A stretch of DNA of 46,228 nucleotides from Deltaproteobacteria bacterium (GTDB lineage Bacteria; Desulfobacterota; BSN033; UBA1163), in assembly GCA_018333535.1 (NCBI GenBank), contig JAGXTA010000079.1:1-46228 (forward strand), given 5' to 3'. The notes beneath the pieces are model-generated. The model did not search any database. It was not told the DNA's origin and saw nothing but the letters and a program-made list of their open reading frames with translations. Position numbers and translations under genes: made by a program. This document shows, piece by piece, positions 30,805 through 40,865 of the stretch (position 1 is its first letter; each line of letters starts with the position of its first letter).

Positions 30805-32121
30805 TCACCGGGATGCCGCCACGAGCAATGCCCGGGCCTCAGAAGCGGTTAATCTCGCTGGCGCATAAGAGCCGTCGAATTCGAAGAGCCTTCTGGCTTC
30901 CTTGATTTTTGCCTCCGCTCTACCTACATCAACTCCCTTCTTCTTTGCGGCATCGATTTCGCCTTCCACTTCCTCAATGAGGAAGAGACTGCTTTTCAAT
31001 TCGCGAAACTTCCGGTAGATCTCGAACTCAAAGTAACGGTTGACATCATCCCACCTCTTCGCGGCCAGCTCCAGATTATAATCGATGAATCCCACCTTCA
31101 AATCCCAGAAGGAGTCCACCCCAAGAGCATCACGAGCGTGCTTGGCCATCGTCACACCTTCTTTTTCCCATACGGAAAATTTGATGTCTGTCCTCGCCGT
31201 AAAATAACGGCCCTCTAACACATATTTTTGTCCTTCCATGCTGAACAGCCAGTCCAGGAAGATCTTTCCGTTGGCCTCATTGGGAGCGTTTTTCAGCAAA
31301 GCCACTGCCTCGGGGACCAGGATCGTTTTATCAGGGAGTAAATCACGCACAGGATATCCATCTGCGCGCGCACTCATTGCATTCATCTGCGGTTGTGCAA
31401 TACCAATCGGAACTTCCCCCCTGCTGACCATATGAGTGGTATCAACGCTTCCAGTGGAGAATCTGGCTAACTGAGCCGCCAGAAGCCGGTTGTATGCCCA
31501 GCCCTCTTTCTCCCCAAAAGATTGAAGATGGATTTCAATCACTTCGTGCTGTGTCCCTGAGGCATAGGGCAAGGTTTGAACGATTAAGTCTCTGTAAATC
31601 GGGTTAAGCAATTCCTTCCAGGTCTTTGGAGCCGGCAATTTTAATGCCTTCAGGACCCTTTCATTATAAAGATTGGTCACGATCCAGGGCGCAAAACAGG
31701 TCCACATGAATTTTTCATCTTTAACCTTCATGCCGCCCCATTTATCCGGAATCTTGTCCCAATCCTTGGGTTTATAAGGAACAATGAAACCCTCTTTATC
31801 TAAAACCTCGAAGGCGGGAGCACCGGCCCCCAAAAATACATCTGCATCAGGCTTGCCCTTCCAGGCCCGCACCTTATCTACGCACACCGGCCATCCGCCG
31901 GGTCTGACGAAGGTGATCTCGATCTCTTTTCCGTAGGTTTTTTTGTAATACTCCTTAAAACCTTTCATCAAACTGTCGGAAAGCTCTTTGTAAACCGGCC
32001 CGACCCAACCCACCTTCTCTTTCTGGGCCTGAACTTCCATCGGAGACACCAGAAGACACATTAAAAAAGGCAGTAAAAACAGTGCAGAAACTCTCGTAAA
32101 GATTTTCCCTTTCATTTTCAT
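30805..32121 (-). CDS. Extracellular solute-binding protein, FbpA/AfuA-like, with helical C-terminal extension
   Basis: This 438-aa binding protein has a signal peptide (M-K-M-K-G-K, hydrophobic core, cleavage after V-Q-A-Q). The binding domain shows the family segments R-P-G-G-W-P, K-P-D-A-D-V-F-L-G-A-G, W-I-V-T-N-L-Y-N-E-R and P-K-T-W-K-E-L-L. After about residue 370 it carries an unusual charged helical tail (E-E-V-E-G-E-I-D-A-A-K-K-K-G-V-D-V-G, then A-K-I-K-E-A-R). The frame is open to 32175, but ATG 32121 has AAGGAGGG seven bases upstream. Iron(III) or an organic or phosphonate ligand are all possible. Confidence 0.87.
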   Translation of the reverse strand: MKMKGKIFTRVSALFLLPFLMCLLVSPMEVQAQKEKVGWVGPVYKELSDSLMKGFKEYYKKTYGKEIEITFVRPGGWPVCVDKVRAWKGKPDADVFLGAGAPAFEVLDKEGFIVPYKPKDWDKIPDKWGGMKVKDEKFMWTCFAPWIVTNLYNERVLKALKLPAPKTWKELLNPIYRDLIVQTLPYASGTQHEVIEIHLQSFGEKEGWAYNRLLAAQLARFSTGSVDTTHMVSRGEVPIGIAQPQMNAMSARADGYPVRDLLPDKTILVPEAVALLKNAPNEANGKIFLDWLFSMEGQKYVLEGRYFTARTDIKFSVWEKEGVTMAKHARDALGVDSFWDLKVGFIDYNLELAAKRWDDVNRYFEFEIYRKFRELKSSLFLIEEVEGEIDAAKKKGVDVGRAEAKIKEARRLFEFDGSYAPARLTASEARALLVAASR

Positions 32122-32266
32122 TGCGTGACCCTCCTTTCGATAAAAGTGAATCATGATGATACATGAATCTTCCAATCAGAGAAACCTCATCATAAATATC
32201 GTCAGTACCAGAATGATTCGCCTCAATTGGATCCCCCCTTTCTTCAGTCTGGTAAAATTTTTCACA

Positions 32267-32296
32267 ATCTTATCTTAACGGTGCAAAAGATGTCAA
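32267..32296 (-). promoter_or_regulatory. Putative sigma-70 promoter of the FbpABC-type operon
   Basis: On the minus strand TTGACA (32296-32291), an 18-base spacer and TAAGAT (32272-32267) precede the binding-protein gene. The IS66-like MITE ends about 12 bases (plus its 8-bp duplication) upstream of this -35. Confidence 0.6.
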
Positions 32297-32315
32297 GATA
32301 AATTAAGGGACCGAC

Positions 32316-32487
32316 GTAACCCCTCAGCTACGGGGGGCATAAAATTTCTGATAAAATTTAATTGCACCCGATAGGCGGGACATTCTTGTCCCGCCTATGT
32401 TGGAAGCGGGGTTAGACCTGCAGCAGGCCCCGCCTATCGGCTCTACTCATCCATGAAATAAAATTACCCCCTTAGCTGAGGGATTAC
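32316..32487. mobile_element. IS66-type MITE, 172 bp, with 8-bp target duplication
   Basis: The left end begins GTAACCCCTCAGCTA and the right end is TAGCTGAGGGATTAC. Over 21 bases the inverted repeats agree at 19 positions (32316-32336 with 32467-32487). The flanks are GGACCGAC (32308-32315) and GGACCAAC (32488-32495), seven of eight identical. Ends starting GTAA with 8-bp duplications are the hallmark of the IS66 family. There is no ORF; the inside has a GGCGGGACA-TTCT-TGTCCCGCC hairpin and a GCGGGG/CCCCGC pair. Confidence 0.8.
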
Positions 32488-32562
32488 GGACCAACTGAGG
32501 AAAGCTCCTGGGTTCATATCAAAATCATCAATTCCGGGAAAAATCCCTTCCGGATTTTCAGT

Positions 32563-32835
32563 GTGGAGGCCATCGATCCGTTTTCAAAAGAGAAAGAATG
32601 GGTGGTTAAGGAGGAAGAACTTAAGAGGGAAAATAGTGTGAAGAGCATCCGTTCCTCATTCAGGGATAAGACAGCAAGAAGAATCCTCTTTTATCGAAGC
32701 AGGCAGGCCTTTGAAAAAGAAAACCCGGACTTGGTCGTTTATTATTTAGGCGTCCCTGATACCTCTCCCGAGGTCCTTTCAGAAAAGGAAATGAAAGACT
32801 ATTTCGAAAAAGCTCAAGAAAGATTAAAAAAGTGA
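32563..32835 (+). CDS. Hypothetical protein, probably a 5'-truncated gene
   Basis: About 90 codons from a GTG, charged and soluble, including R-R-I-L-F-Y-R-S-R-Q-A-F, D-L-V-V-Y-Y-L-G-V-P-D-T and a helical C-terminus K-D-Y-F-E-K-A-Q-E-R-L-K-K. The same frame is open and protein-like back to the right end of the IS66-like MITE (about 32488), with no ATG and no Shine-Dalgarno, and a stop inside the MITE. The native start is therefore missing. Removing the MITE does not restore an upstream ATG, so decay preceded or accompanied the insertion. The family is unknown. Confidence 0.4.
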   Translation: MEAIDPFSKEKEWVVKEEELKRENSVKSIRSSFRDKTARRILFYRSRQAFEKENPDLVVYYLGVPDTSPEVLSEKEMKDYFEKAQERLKK

Positions 32836-32980
32836 TGCTCCCTGTGCTTTCGTACGGGACATCTTCACAACGGCCTGGAATTGACGGTTTCAAATAGTAT
32901 TTTCGGGTTGGATAAACGTGTGGGCAAGATGATCTTTTCTCCTGATGTTAGAACTCCTCTATCCCCCTTGGAAGAAGGAC

Positions 32981-33033
32981 TTGACATAGGCCAGAAGAGT
33001 TGGTTATATTTTTTCTAAATTAGGAATCATTCC
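32981..33033 (+). promoter_or_regulatory. Promoter and Fur/PerR-like box upstream of the fur-family gene
   Basis: TTGACA (32981-32986), an 18-base spacer and TATATT (33005-33010) form a good promoter. The palindrome GGAATCATTCC (33023-33033), with AT-rich flanks partly symmetric, lies at the expected start site and shares the AATNATT core of Fur and PerR boxes. This points to autoregulation. Confidence 0.65.
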
Positions 33034-33042
33034 GATTTATTT

Positions 33043-33507
33043 ATGATGACCAAAAAATCAATCATCAGCCAACTGCGAAAGAAGGGATTGAAGGTAACCC
33101 CCCAACGACTGGCCATCATTGACGTGCTGATTGAGCAGGGGGATTCCCATCCCGGTGCGAGCCTTTTCTATAAAAAGGCAAAAAAGAAAAGGAAGAGTTT
33201 GAGCTTGTCAACCACCTATGCCACGCTTAACGAGTTCTCCCGCCACGGCATCATCAAAACGCTTCAGTTTGATAAGATGGAAGACCGCTACGACGGAAAC
33301 CTTGAAGAGCACATCAATCTGATCTGCGAAAGATGTAAGAAGATACTGGATTACAACGTTCCCATCACCGTTGACCCCAAGAGGGTAATGAAGAAAACCG
33401 GCTTCTCGATCACTGACACCAGGCTGGAGTATTACGGGTATTGCAGGGACTGCCGACCAAGAACAAAGGAGGGTAGGGGCAAGCACATCGAGGAAGAGAA
33501 TGCCTAA
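33043..33507 (+). CDS. Fur family transcriptional regulator (probably PerR-like)
   Basis: This 154-aa metalloregulator has an N-terminal winged helix with K-V-T-P-Q-R-L-A-I-I-D-V-L and the recognition helix S-L-S-T-T-Y-A-T-L-N-E-F. The C-terminal dimerisation domain has H-I-N-L-I-C-E-R-C (first zinc Cys pair) and Y-C-R-D-C (second pair). The adjoining catalase-peroxidase gene 66 bases downstream suggests a peroxide-sensing PerR role rather than iron-sensing Fur, but the two subfamilies cannot be separated by eye. ATGATG gives two possible starts, 33043 and 33046. Confidence 0.9.
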   Translation: MMTKKSIISQLRKKGLKVTPQRLAIIDVLIEQGDSHPGASLFYKKAKKKRKSLSLSTTYATLNEFSRHGIIKTLQFDKMEDRYDGNLEEHINLICERCKKILDYNVPITVDPKRVMKKTGFSITDTRLEYYGYCRDCRPRTKEGRGKHIEEENA

Positions 33508-33534
33508 CAGCCCTATGCCTTTAACAATATATAG

Positions 33535-35769
<2,235 letters not shown>

Positions 35770-35824
35770 TCGCGGCATAAACGTTTTCGATGGGTTCTGA
35801 CAGAGCGTCAAAAACGGTCAGCTA

Positions 35825-35870
35825 ACAACCGGTTCAGCGGACGGCGTATCGCCACCGCTGAACCGGTTGT
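35825..35870 (+). terminator. Strong hairpin downstream of katG
   Basis: ACAACCGGTTCAGCGG (35825-35840) and CCGCTGAACCGGTTGT (35855-35870) form a perfect 16-bp stem with a 14-base loop. The following bases AATACTCTCTTT are only moderately T-rich. It is the likely end of the katG transcript. The following interval to 36160 has no gene. Confidence 0.7.
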
Positions 35871-36164
35871 AATACTCTCTTTCCATCGGTAATCACCGAC
35901 TCTCAGATCATCCCCCCATTGCAGAGTAGGTGTTATTTGTCATGTTAACTCCTAAAGGGAAAACTCACCAATCTCTAAATGATCATACGGTAACAATGTG
36001 AAGGGATTCATGTGGTTCCTTCACCTGCCTGGAGGCTTTTACATTTTTTTTCGATTGATCTTTTGACTCCTTGGCCATCCTATGATTCAGATCCAGCGCT
36101 ATTGAAATACTTTAGCCTGGCCCTGCTTTATAATGGCGGCCGGCCATTCGACGATTGGCCTTGC

Positions 36165-36198
36165 ATTATACGCAGGATTCTGGTAACCTGCGTATAAT
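36165..36198 (+). promoter_or_regulatory. Perfect 12-bp palindrome, putative operator of the nucleotidyltransferase gene
   Basis: ATTATACGCAGG (36165-36176) and CCTGCGTATAAT (36187-36198) are exact reverse complements with a ten-base spacer, 16 bases before the start codon. The right arm contains TATAAT, so the site may overlap the promoter. A shorter inverted pair AATGGC/GCCATT lies at 36132-36148. Confidence 0.65.
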
Positions 36199-36214
36199 CG
36201 AAGGGGGGCCCAAG

Positions 36215-37273
36215 ATGGAAAGAATACCGCTCGAGGTCCAGAATCTCTATACGGAACTTTTGGACAGATTATCAACCATCGACGCCCATAGGTCTATCGG
36301 TCATGTCCCAGGAGCCTTCCTCAAAAAGATGATCAAGGATGAAACTTACTATTACTTCCAGTATTCCGATCCCGGTGGCATCAAACGACAGCTCTACATC
36401 GGACGGAAAGACAGCTCTTTGGACAAAGTGGTTAAGAGCTACAGGGAAGCAAGGGCAGTCCTAGAAGAAGATTTAGATGGAGTCCAGCGCCTCTGCGCCC
36501 TGCTAAGAGCGGGTGGTGCCCTTTTGACCGACTCGGCCTCGGCCCGCGTATTAAGAGCCCTGTCTGACGGAGGGTTCTTTCGGTTGGATGGGGTGCTTGT
36601 TGGTACTCATGCCTTTCTGGTCCTCGGGAATATTTTGGGCGTCAGATGGGGCGGAGGGTCGATCCGAACCCAGGATATCGACATTGCTGCCGAACCATCC
36701 TTGAGCATCGCCTTTCCAGGTCCTGGTTCGGATATTCCTGGTGTTCTTGATGCGCTCCAGATGGGTTTTCTCCCGGTGCCCCAGCTCGCCCCCCGGAACC
36801 CTTCGACCTCATTTGTTGTTCGTGGCAAGGGACTTCGGTTGGATCTTCTGACACCCCTGCGCGGCAGACGGGTTCAGAAACCCATCTTTATTCCCAGACT
36901 GAAAGCCGCAGCTCAAGCCCTCCCCTTTTTGGATTTCTTGACCACGCGACCGGTGCGAGGTGCGCTTGTGGATGGTGGCGGGGTTCTCGTCAATGTCCCC
37001 GACCCGGCACGATTTGCAATTCATAAACTCATTGTTTCCGGGGAACGGGGGGCAGGAATGCATACAAGGCGTGAAAAGGATCTGAATCAAGCGGCTCAGG
37101 TTTTTTCTGTCCTCCTCGAAGATCGTCCAGGCGATGTCATGATTACATGGAGAGAGATTCAGAGTCGTGGAAAAGGATGGGTAAAAAGGGTTCAAAATGG
37201 GGTATCTGCATTAAGGAGAGTGGACCCTCTTATTGGAGAAAAGTTAGGCGCCTACTTAATGGCCGGTTCATAG
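36215..37273 (+). CDS. GSU2403-type nucleotidyltransferase-fold protein
   Basis: This 352-aa protein resembles the GSU2403 family (nucleotidyltransferase_8). The N-terminal helical region contains Y-Y-Y-F-Q-Y-S-D-P-G-G and R-Q-L-Y-I-G. The nucleotidyltransferase core has V-G-T-H-A-F-L-V-L-G-N-I-L-G-V-R-W (near residue 128) and then T-Q-D-I-D-I-A (near 154), the T-x-D-I-D motif also seen in AbiEii-like toxins. The frame is open from 36155, but the ATG at 36215 follows a GGGGGG run and gives a sensible start. Function is not established. The palindrome upstream suggests tight regulation. A deoC remnant follows directly. Confidence 0.75.
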   Translation: MERIPLEVQNLYTELLDRLSTIDAHRSIGHVPGAFLKKMIKDETYYYFQYSDPGGIKRQLYIGRKDSSLDKVVKSYREARAVLEEDLDGVQRLCALLRAGGALLTDSASARVLRALSDGGFFRLDGVLVGTHAFLVLGNILGVRWGGGSIRTQDIDIAAEPSLSIAFPGPGSDIPGVLDALQMGFLPVPQLAPRNPSTSFVVRGKGLRLDLLTPLRGRRVQKPIFIPRLKAAAQALPFLDFLTTRPVRGALVDGGGVLVNVPDPARFAIHKLIVSGERGAGMHTRREKDLNQAAQVFSVLLEDRPGDVMITWREIQSRGKGWVKRVQNGVSALRRVDPLIGEKLGAYLMAGS

Positions 37274-37455
37274 GTGGGTAAATTCAGTGAAAGAAATGTG
37301 AGGCTGATGAGGGAAACTGTTGGGGAAAGATTTCGGGGTGAAGGCCGCTGGTGGCATTCGCACCCTTGAGGATGCTATGAAGATGGTCGAGGCTGGAGCC
37401 AACTGAATAGGCACCGGCGGAAGTGTGGCGATTGTTCAAGCAGTTAAAAATTGAC
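37274..37455 (+). pseudogene. deoC: deoC (deoxyribose-phosphate aldolase) C-terminal remnant
   Basis: Starting right after the nucleotidyltransferase stop, one frame reads N-V-R-L-M-R-E-T-V-G-E-R-F (37295-37333). The next frame, from 37332, continues F-G-V-K-A-A-G-G-I-R-T-L-E-D-A-M-K-M-V-E-A-G-A-N, then a TGA (37404-37406), then I-G-T-G-G-S-V-A-I-V-Q-A-V-K-N and a stop. This is unmistakably the C-terminal third of DeoC, including the active-site lysine segment V-K-A-A-G-G-I-R-T. A frameshift near 37333 and the in-frame TGA, where arginine is expected, make it dead. The rest of 37456-37556 has no gene. Confidence 0.85.
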
Positions 37456-37556
37456 AAGTCTGAAATTTAATTTTAAAGTTAATGGAAAAGTAGATGGACC
37501 CTGGATCATCATCCATCCTGCCTCTCTTATTAAAACTCTAACCATTTAGGCTTGAA

Positions 37557-39047
37557 ATGAATGTTATACTGATCTACCCTGAAATTCCGGATACCTTTTG
37601 GAGTTTCAAGCATGCGCTGAAATTCATACGTAAAAAGGCCGCCTCCCCGCCCCTTGGACTCCTCACCATCGCCCCCATGCTGCCAACCGAATGGAAAAAG
37701 CGATTGGTAGATTTAAACGTAAGGAAGCTTACGAAAGAAGACCTTGCATGGGCTGACTGCGCCTTGATCAGTGCGATGACCGTTCAAAGAGGTTCAGCCT
37801 ATGAAACGATTGCACAATGCAAAGAAGCGGGTCTCCAGGTCATCGCAGGAGGGCCGCTCTTCACAACAGAGTACGAGCAGTTTGAAGCGGTTGATCATTT
37901 CGTGCTCAACGAGGCTGAATTGACTCTGCCTGCCTTTCTTGAGGATTTCGCCCAAGGCTGCGCCAAGAGGGTTTACACGACATCTGGTTTTGCCGACATT
38001 CGGAAGACACCCGCTCCAATGTGGGAGCTGGCCCATTTTGGCGATTACGCCTCGATGTCCATCCAATTCTCCCGCGGTTGCCCTTTCAATTGTGACTTTT
38101 GCAATGTGACGGCCTTGTTCGGCCATCGGCCTCGCACGAAGAGCGCTACGCAGATGATCGCCGAACTGGATAGTCTCTATCATCTGGGGTGGCGGAGTGG
38201 GATCTTCTTCGTGGATGATAACCTCATCGGGAACAAGAGGCATCTCAGAACCGATCTCTTGCCTGCGCTCATCGAGTGGAGAAAAAACAAGAAGGGGGTT
38301 CCGTTCGGGACGGAGGTGTCCATTAACCTGGCCGACAACGAACTGCTGATGCAGATGATGGTCAAGGCAGGTTTTGATACGGTCTTTATCGGAATCGAGA
38401 CGCCGAACGAGGATAGCCTGGCCGAATGCAGTAAGAAGCAGAACATGAACCGTGACCTCGTCGAGGATGTGAAGCGTATCCAACGGGCAGGGCTGCAGGT
38501 CCAGGGAGGCTTCATCCTCGGTTTTGACAACGATTCAGCTCTTACCTTCCGGCGACTCACTGATTTCATCCAGAAAAGCGGCATTGTGACCGCTATGGTT
38601 GGATTGCTTCAAGCCCCTCCAGGCACCAAGCTTTACGAGCGGCTTAAACAAGCAGGGCGATTGCTTGATCGAATATCGGGGGACAACGTTGACGGGACAA
38701 CGAACATTATCCCTGCGATGAGTCTTGATGCGCTCCGCAAGGGGTATAAGGATGTCCTGCAACACATCTATTCCCCTGAAGTTTACTATAAACGGGTCAG
38801 GACCTTTTTACGAGAATATCGACCGCCGCAGATCAAAGTCCCGCTAAACTTTAATCATGTCTCGGCTAACATCCATGCTTTTATCCGTTCCATCTTCCAA
38901 TTAGGAATCGTTGGCAAGGAACGTTTTCAATACTGGAAGCTTTTCATGTGGACGCTTGCTCGTCGGCCAAGGGCATTCCCACTGGCTATCACATTGGCTA
39001 TCTATGGGCACCATTTTAGAAAAACATGTAAACTCCATGTCCTGTAA
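37557..39047 (+). CDS. B12-binding domain radical SAM protein (DUF4070-like C-terminus)
   Basis: This 496-aa protein has an N-terminal cobalamin-binding-like Rossmann domain (residues about 1-140, with P-P-L-G-L-L-T-I-A and V-I-A-G-G-P-L). The radical SAM barrel has the cluster motif R-G-C-P-F-N-C-D-F-C (near residue 175) and F-V-D-D-N-L-I-G. A C-terminal region of the DUF4070 type follows from about residue 370. No conserved D-x-H-x-x-G cobalamin histidine is visible, so cobalamin may not be bound base-off. Substrate and product are unknown. It stands alone between the deoC remnant and the Moco leader. Confidence 0.88.
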   Translation: MNVILIYPEIPDTFWSFKHALKFIRKKAASPPLGLLTIAPMLPTEWKKRLVDLNVRKLTKEDLAWADCALISAMTVQRGSAYETIAQCKEAGLQVIAGGPLFTTEYEQFEAVDHFVLNEAELTLPAFLEDFAQGCAKRVYTTSGFADIRKTPAPMWELAHFGDYASMSIQFSRGCPFNCDFCNVTALFGHRPRTKSATQMIAELDSLYHLGWRSGIFFVDDNLIGNKRHLRTDLLPALIEWRKNKKGVPFGTEVSINLADNELLMQMMVKAGFDTVFIGIETPNEDSLAECSKKQNMNRDLVEDVKRIQRAGLQVQGGFILGFDNDSALTFRRLTDFIQKSGIVTAMVGLLQAPPGTKLYERLKQAGRLLDRISGDNVDGTTNIIPAMSLDALRKGYKDVLQHIYSPEVYYKRVRTFLREYRPPQIKVPLNFNHVSANIHAFIRSIFQLGIVGKERFQYWKLFMWTLARRPRAFPLAITLAIYGHHFRKTCKLHVL

Positions 39048-39131
39048 CTCGCAATCGCTTCACGTAGGTCTCATAGAAGTTCAATATTTCTAATCGCTGG
39101 AATCGTCTCATAATCTCTGTAATCCCTTACC

Positions 39132-39160
39132 TTGACTTTTTTTAACAAATCAATTAGATA
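39132..39160 (+). promoter_or_regulatory. Putative promoter of the Moco biosynthesis operon
   Basis: TTGACT (39132-39137), a 17-base spacer and TAGATA (39155-39160) would start transcription near 39167, a few bases before the riboswitch aptamer. The -10 is weak, but the position fits exactly. Confidence 0.55.
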
Positions 39161-39175
39161 TAAGTGAAAATTGGA

Positions 39176-39273
39176 ATCTCCGAGCCCTCTTCCTAACTCC
39201 TTTCTGGGAAATGGAAGTCGGCCGTCAGGGCATGGCTGGAAACGGCCATACCTCCCGTGTTTGGAAAGGAGAT
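39176..39273 (+). ncRNA. Molybdenum cofactor (Moco) riboswitch aptamer
   Basis: The leader of the Moco operon carries the features of the Moco RNA motif. A closing stem ATCTCC (39176-39181) pairs with GGAGAT (39268-39273). Inside are CGAGCC, the segment CAGGGCATGGCTGGAAACGG with its GGC/GCC-closed GAAA loop, then CCTCCC and GGAAAGGAG near the 3' side. It is immediately followed by a terminator and by moeA. The aptamer would sense the pathway end product and reduce operon expression. Confidence 0.88.
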
Positions 39274-39287
39274 GGATAATTGGACTT

Positions 39288-39324
39288 AAAAAGCCGATAT
39301 CCCAAACACGGGTGTCGGCTTTTT
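39288..39324 (+). terminator. Riboswitch-controlled intrinsic terminator
   Basis: AAAAAGCCGATA (39288-39299) pairs with TGTCGGCTTTTT (39313-39324), with one G-U pair, followed by T residues. Its loop side carries CCAAACACGGG (39302-39312), the exact complement of CCCGTGTTTGG (39254-39264) inside the aptamer. Terminator and aptamer-invading antiterminator are therefore mutually exclusive. Confidence 0.88.
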
Positions 39325-39437
39325 TATTTTTCCCTCACCCCTGATCGGAGAGGGGGGGGTGAGGGGATGGAACCGAATATCACAAATAATCAAATATTCG
39401 ATTCATTCGTTATCATTCGCGTCATTTGGAAGTGAAA

Positions 39438-40667
39438 ATGAAAGGTTTCTTCAGGGTCCAGACACCCGCTCAACTTCTACAGAAACTTAACCGTTTCAAA
39501 CCCCTCTCCTATGAAGAGGTTCCCTTTGAGGAATCCCTCCATCGGGTCCTTGCGGAGGATATCATCTCTCCCGCTAATCTTCCTGAATTTCCCCGCTCCA
39601 CGGTTGATGGTTTTGCTTTAAAGGCAAAGGATACCTATGGAGTCTCTGAAAAGAATCCTGCCCTCTTTCAAGTCATCGGAGAAATTCCCATGGGCAAGAT
39701 TTCGGAGATCACATTGATGGATGGCGAGGCGGCGAAGGTTGCCACCGGAGGGATGGTTCCGAATGGTGCGGACGCTGTGCAAATGGTTGAATATACCGAA
39801 TGGGTAGACTCCCACACCATTCATGCCTTTAAAACTCTCTCTCCACTCGAGAATGTGATTCAGGCAGGAGAGGATATCAAGGCGGGAGAGGTCGTCCTGC
39901 GAAAGGGTCGTCTCATCCGGCCACAGGAGATAGGACTCCTCGCTGGAATCGGAAGAACCCCTGTCCGGGTATCCCTCAGACCGAGAGTCGGAATCATCTC
40001 TTCCGGCGATGAAATCGTTCCTGTAGAACAAAAACCTTTATCCGGAGAGGTGAGAGATATCAATCGCCATACCATCGTTTCAATGGTGAAAGAAACAGGA
40101 ACCATTCCCGTTTTTTTAGGGATCGCAAAGGACCGCTTTAACGATCTGAAGGAGAAGATTGACTTGGGACTAAGGGAATTGGATATGGTGGTCATCACCG
40201 GAGGAAGCTCCGTAGGAACTCTCGACCTCGTAGGGGAAGTCCTCCAGTCTTTTCCCGGAACAGAGATTCTGGGCCACGGTCTATCCATCAGGCCCGGGAA
40301 ACCTACGCTTCTGGCAGATATCGATGGAAAACCTTTCTTGGGACTTCCAGGCCATCCTGTCTCTGCGATGGTCATCTTCCATCTCTTCGGAAAACCTCTT
40401 TTGAAAATCCTGTCCGGTTTATCCGATGAGATGGAGCCACAAATCAAATGGAAGGTGAAAGCCGGCCGCAATATCCCATCCGTGGCAGGACGGGAAGATT
40501 ACGTGAGGGTAACATTGGAGGAGAAGGATGGAATTCTCTGGGCTTACCCTGTTTTCGGGAAATCCGGAGCCATCTCACACTTGGTCAATGCCGATGGACT
40601 CATCAGGATCGGCATCGATGATGAAGGATTGGAAGAAGGAGAAGAAGCGGAAGTGATTCTCCTTTAA
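39438..40667 (+). CDS. moeA: Molybdopterin molybdenumtransferase MoeA
   Basis: This 409-aa enzyme inserts molybdate into adenylylated molybdopterin. Family landmarks are S-T-V-D-G-F-A-L (near residue 53), A-T-G-G-M-V-P-N-G-A-D-A-V (near 100), S-S-G-D-E-I (near 190), the MPT-binding V-I-T-G-G-S-S-V-G (near 252), R-P-G-K-P-T and G-L-P-G-H-P-V-S-A. The frame is open four codons further to a TTG, but the ATG at 39438 has GGAAG in good position. It is the first gene behind the Moco riboswitch. A second MoeA-like gene follows. Confidence 0.93.
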   Translation: MKGFFRVQTPAQLLQKLNRFKPLSYEEVPFEESLHRVLAEDIISPANLPEFPRSTVDGFALKAKDTYGVSEKNPALFQVIGEIPMGKISEITLMDGEAAKVATGGMVPNGADAVQMVEYTEWVDSHTIHAFKTLSPLENVIQAGEDIKAGEVVLRKGRLIRPQEIGLLAGIGRTPVRVSLRPRVGIISSGDEIVPVEQKPLSGEVRDINRHTIVSMVKETGTIPVFLGIAKDRFNDLKEKIDLGLRELDMVVITGGSSVGTLDLVGEVLQSFPGTEILGHGLSIRPGKPTLLADIDGKPFLGLPGHPVSAMVIFHLFGKPLLKILSGLSDEMEPQIKWKVKAGRNIPSVAGREDYVRVTLEEKDGILWAYPVFGKSGAISHLVNADGLIRIGIDDEGLEEGEEAEVILL

Positions 40668-40673
40668 AAGGAG

Positions 40674-40855
40674 AAATCCGAAATTCGAAGCACCTGCCTG
40701 CGCGAAGCCGCTTCGGCATAGGCAGGCGAATATCGAAACAATATCAAATCACCAAATTTTCCCGCCAATGCGGGATTCAAAACCAATAAGTTTAAGACAT
40801 TTGGATTTTGAAAATTTGAGTTTGTTTCGGATTTCGAAATTCGGATTTCGGATTT
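40674..40855. repeat. AAATCCGAA-family inverted repeat, copy 2 (moeA-moeA2 gap)
   Basis: The left end AAATCCGAAATTCGAAGCAC and the right end TTCGAAATTCGGATTTCGGA are inverted copies. Two nested GC hairpins interrupt the arms: GCCTGC...GCAGGC (40692-40727) and CCCGC-CAAT-GCGGG (40762-40775). It fills the gap between the two moeA genes. Confidence 0.8.
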
Positions 40856-40865
40856 AAGTGTTTCT

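Noticed and set aside
32316-32487. Possibility that the IS66-like MITE split the gene ending at 32835
   Set aside because: After removal of the element and one target duplication the upstream sequence has an in-frame TAA and no start codon, so the insertion alone does not account for the truncation.
36012-36197. Short plus-strand frame before the nucleotidyltransferase
   Set aside because: It contains the palindromic operator and has no coding character.
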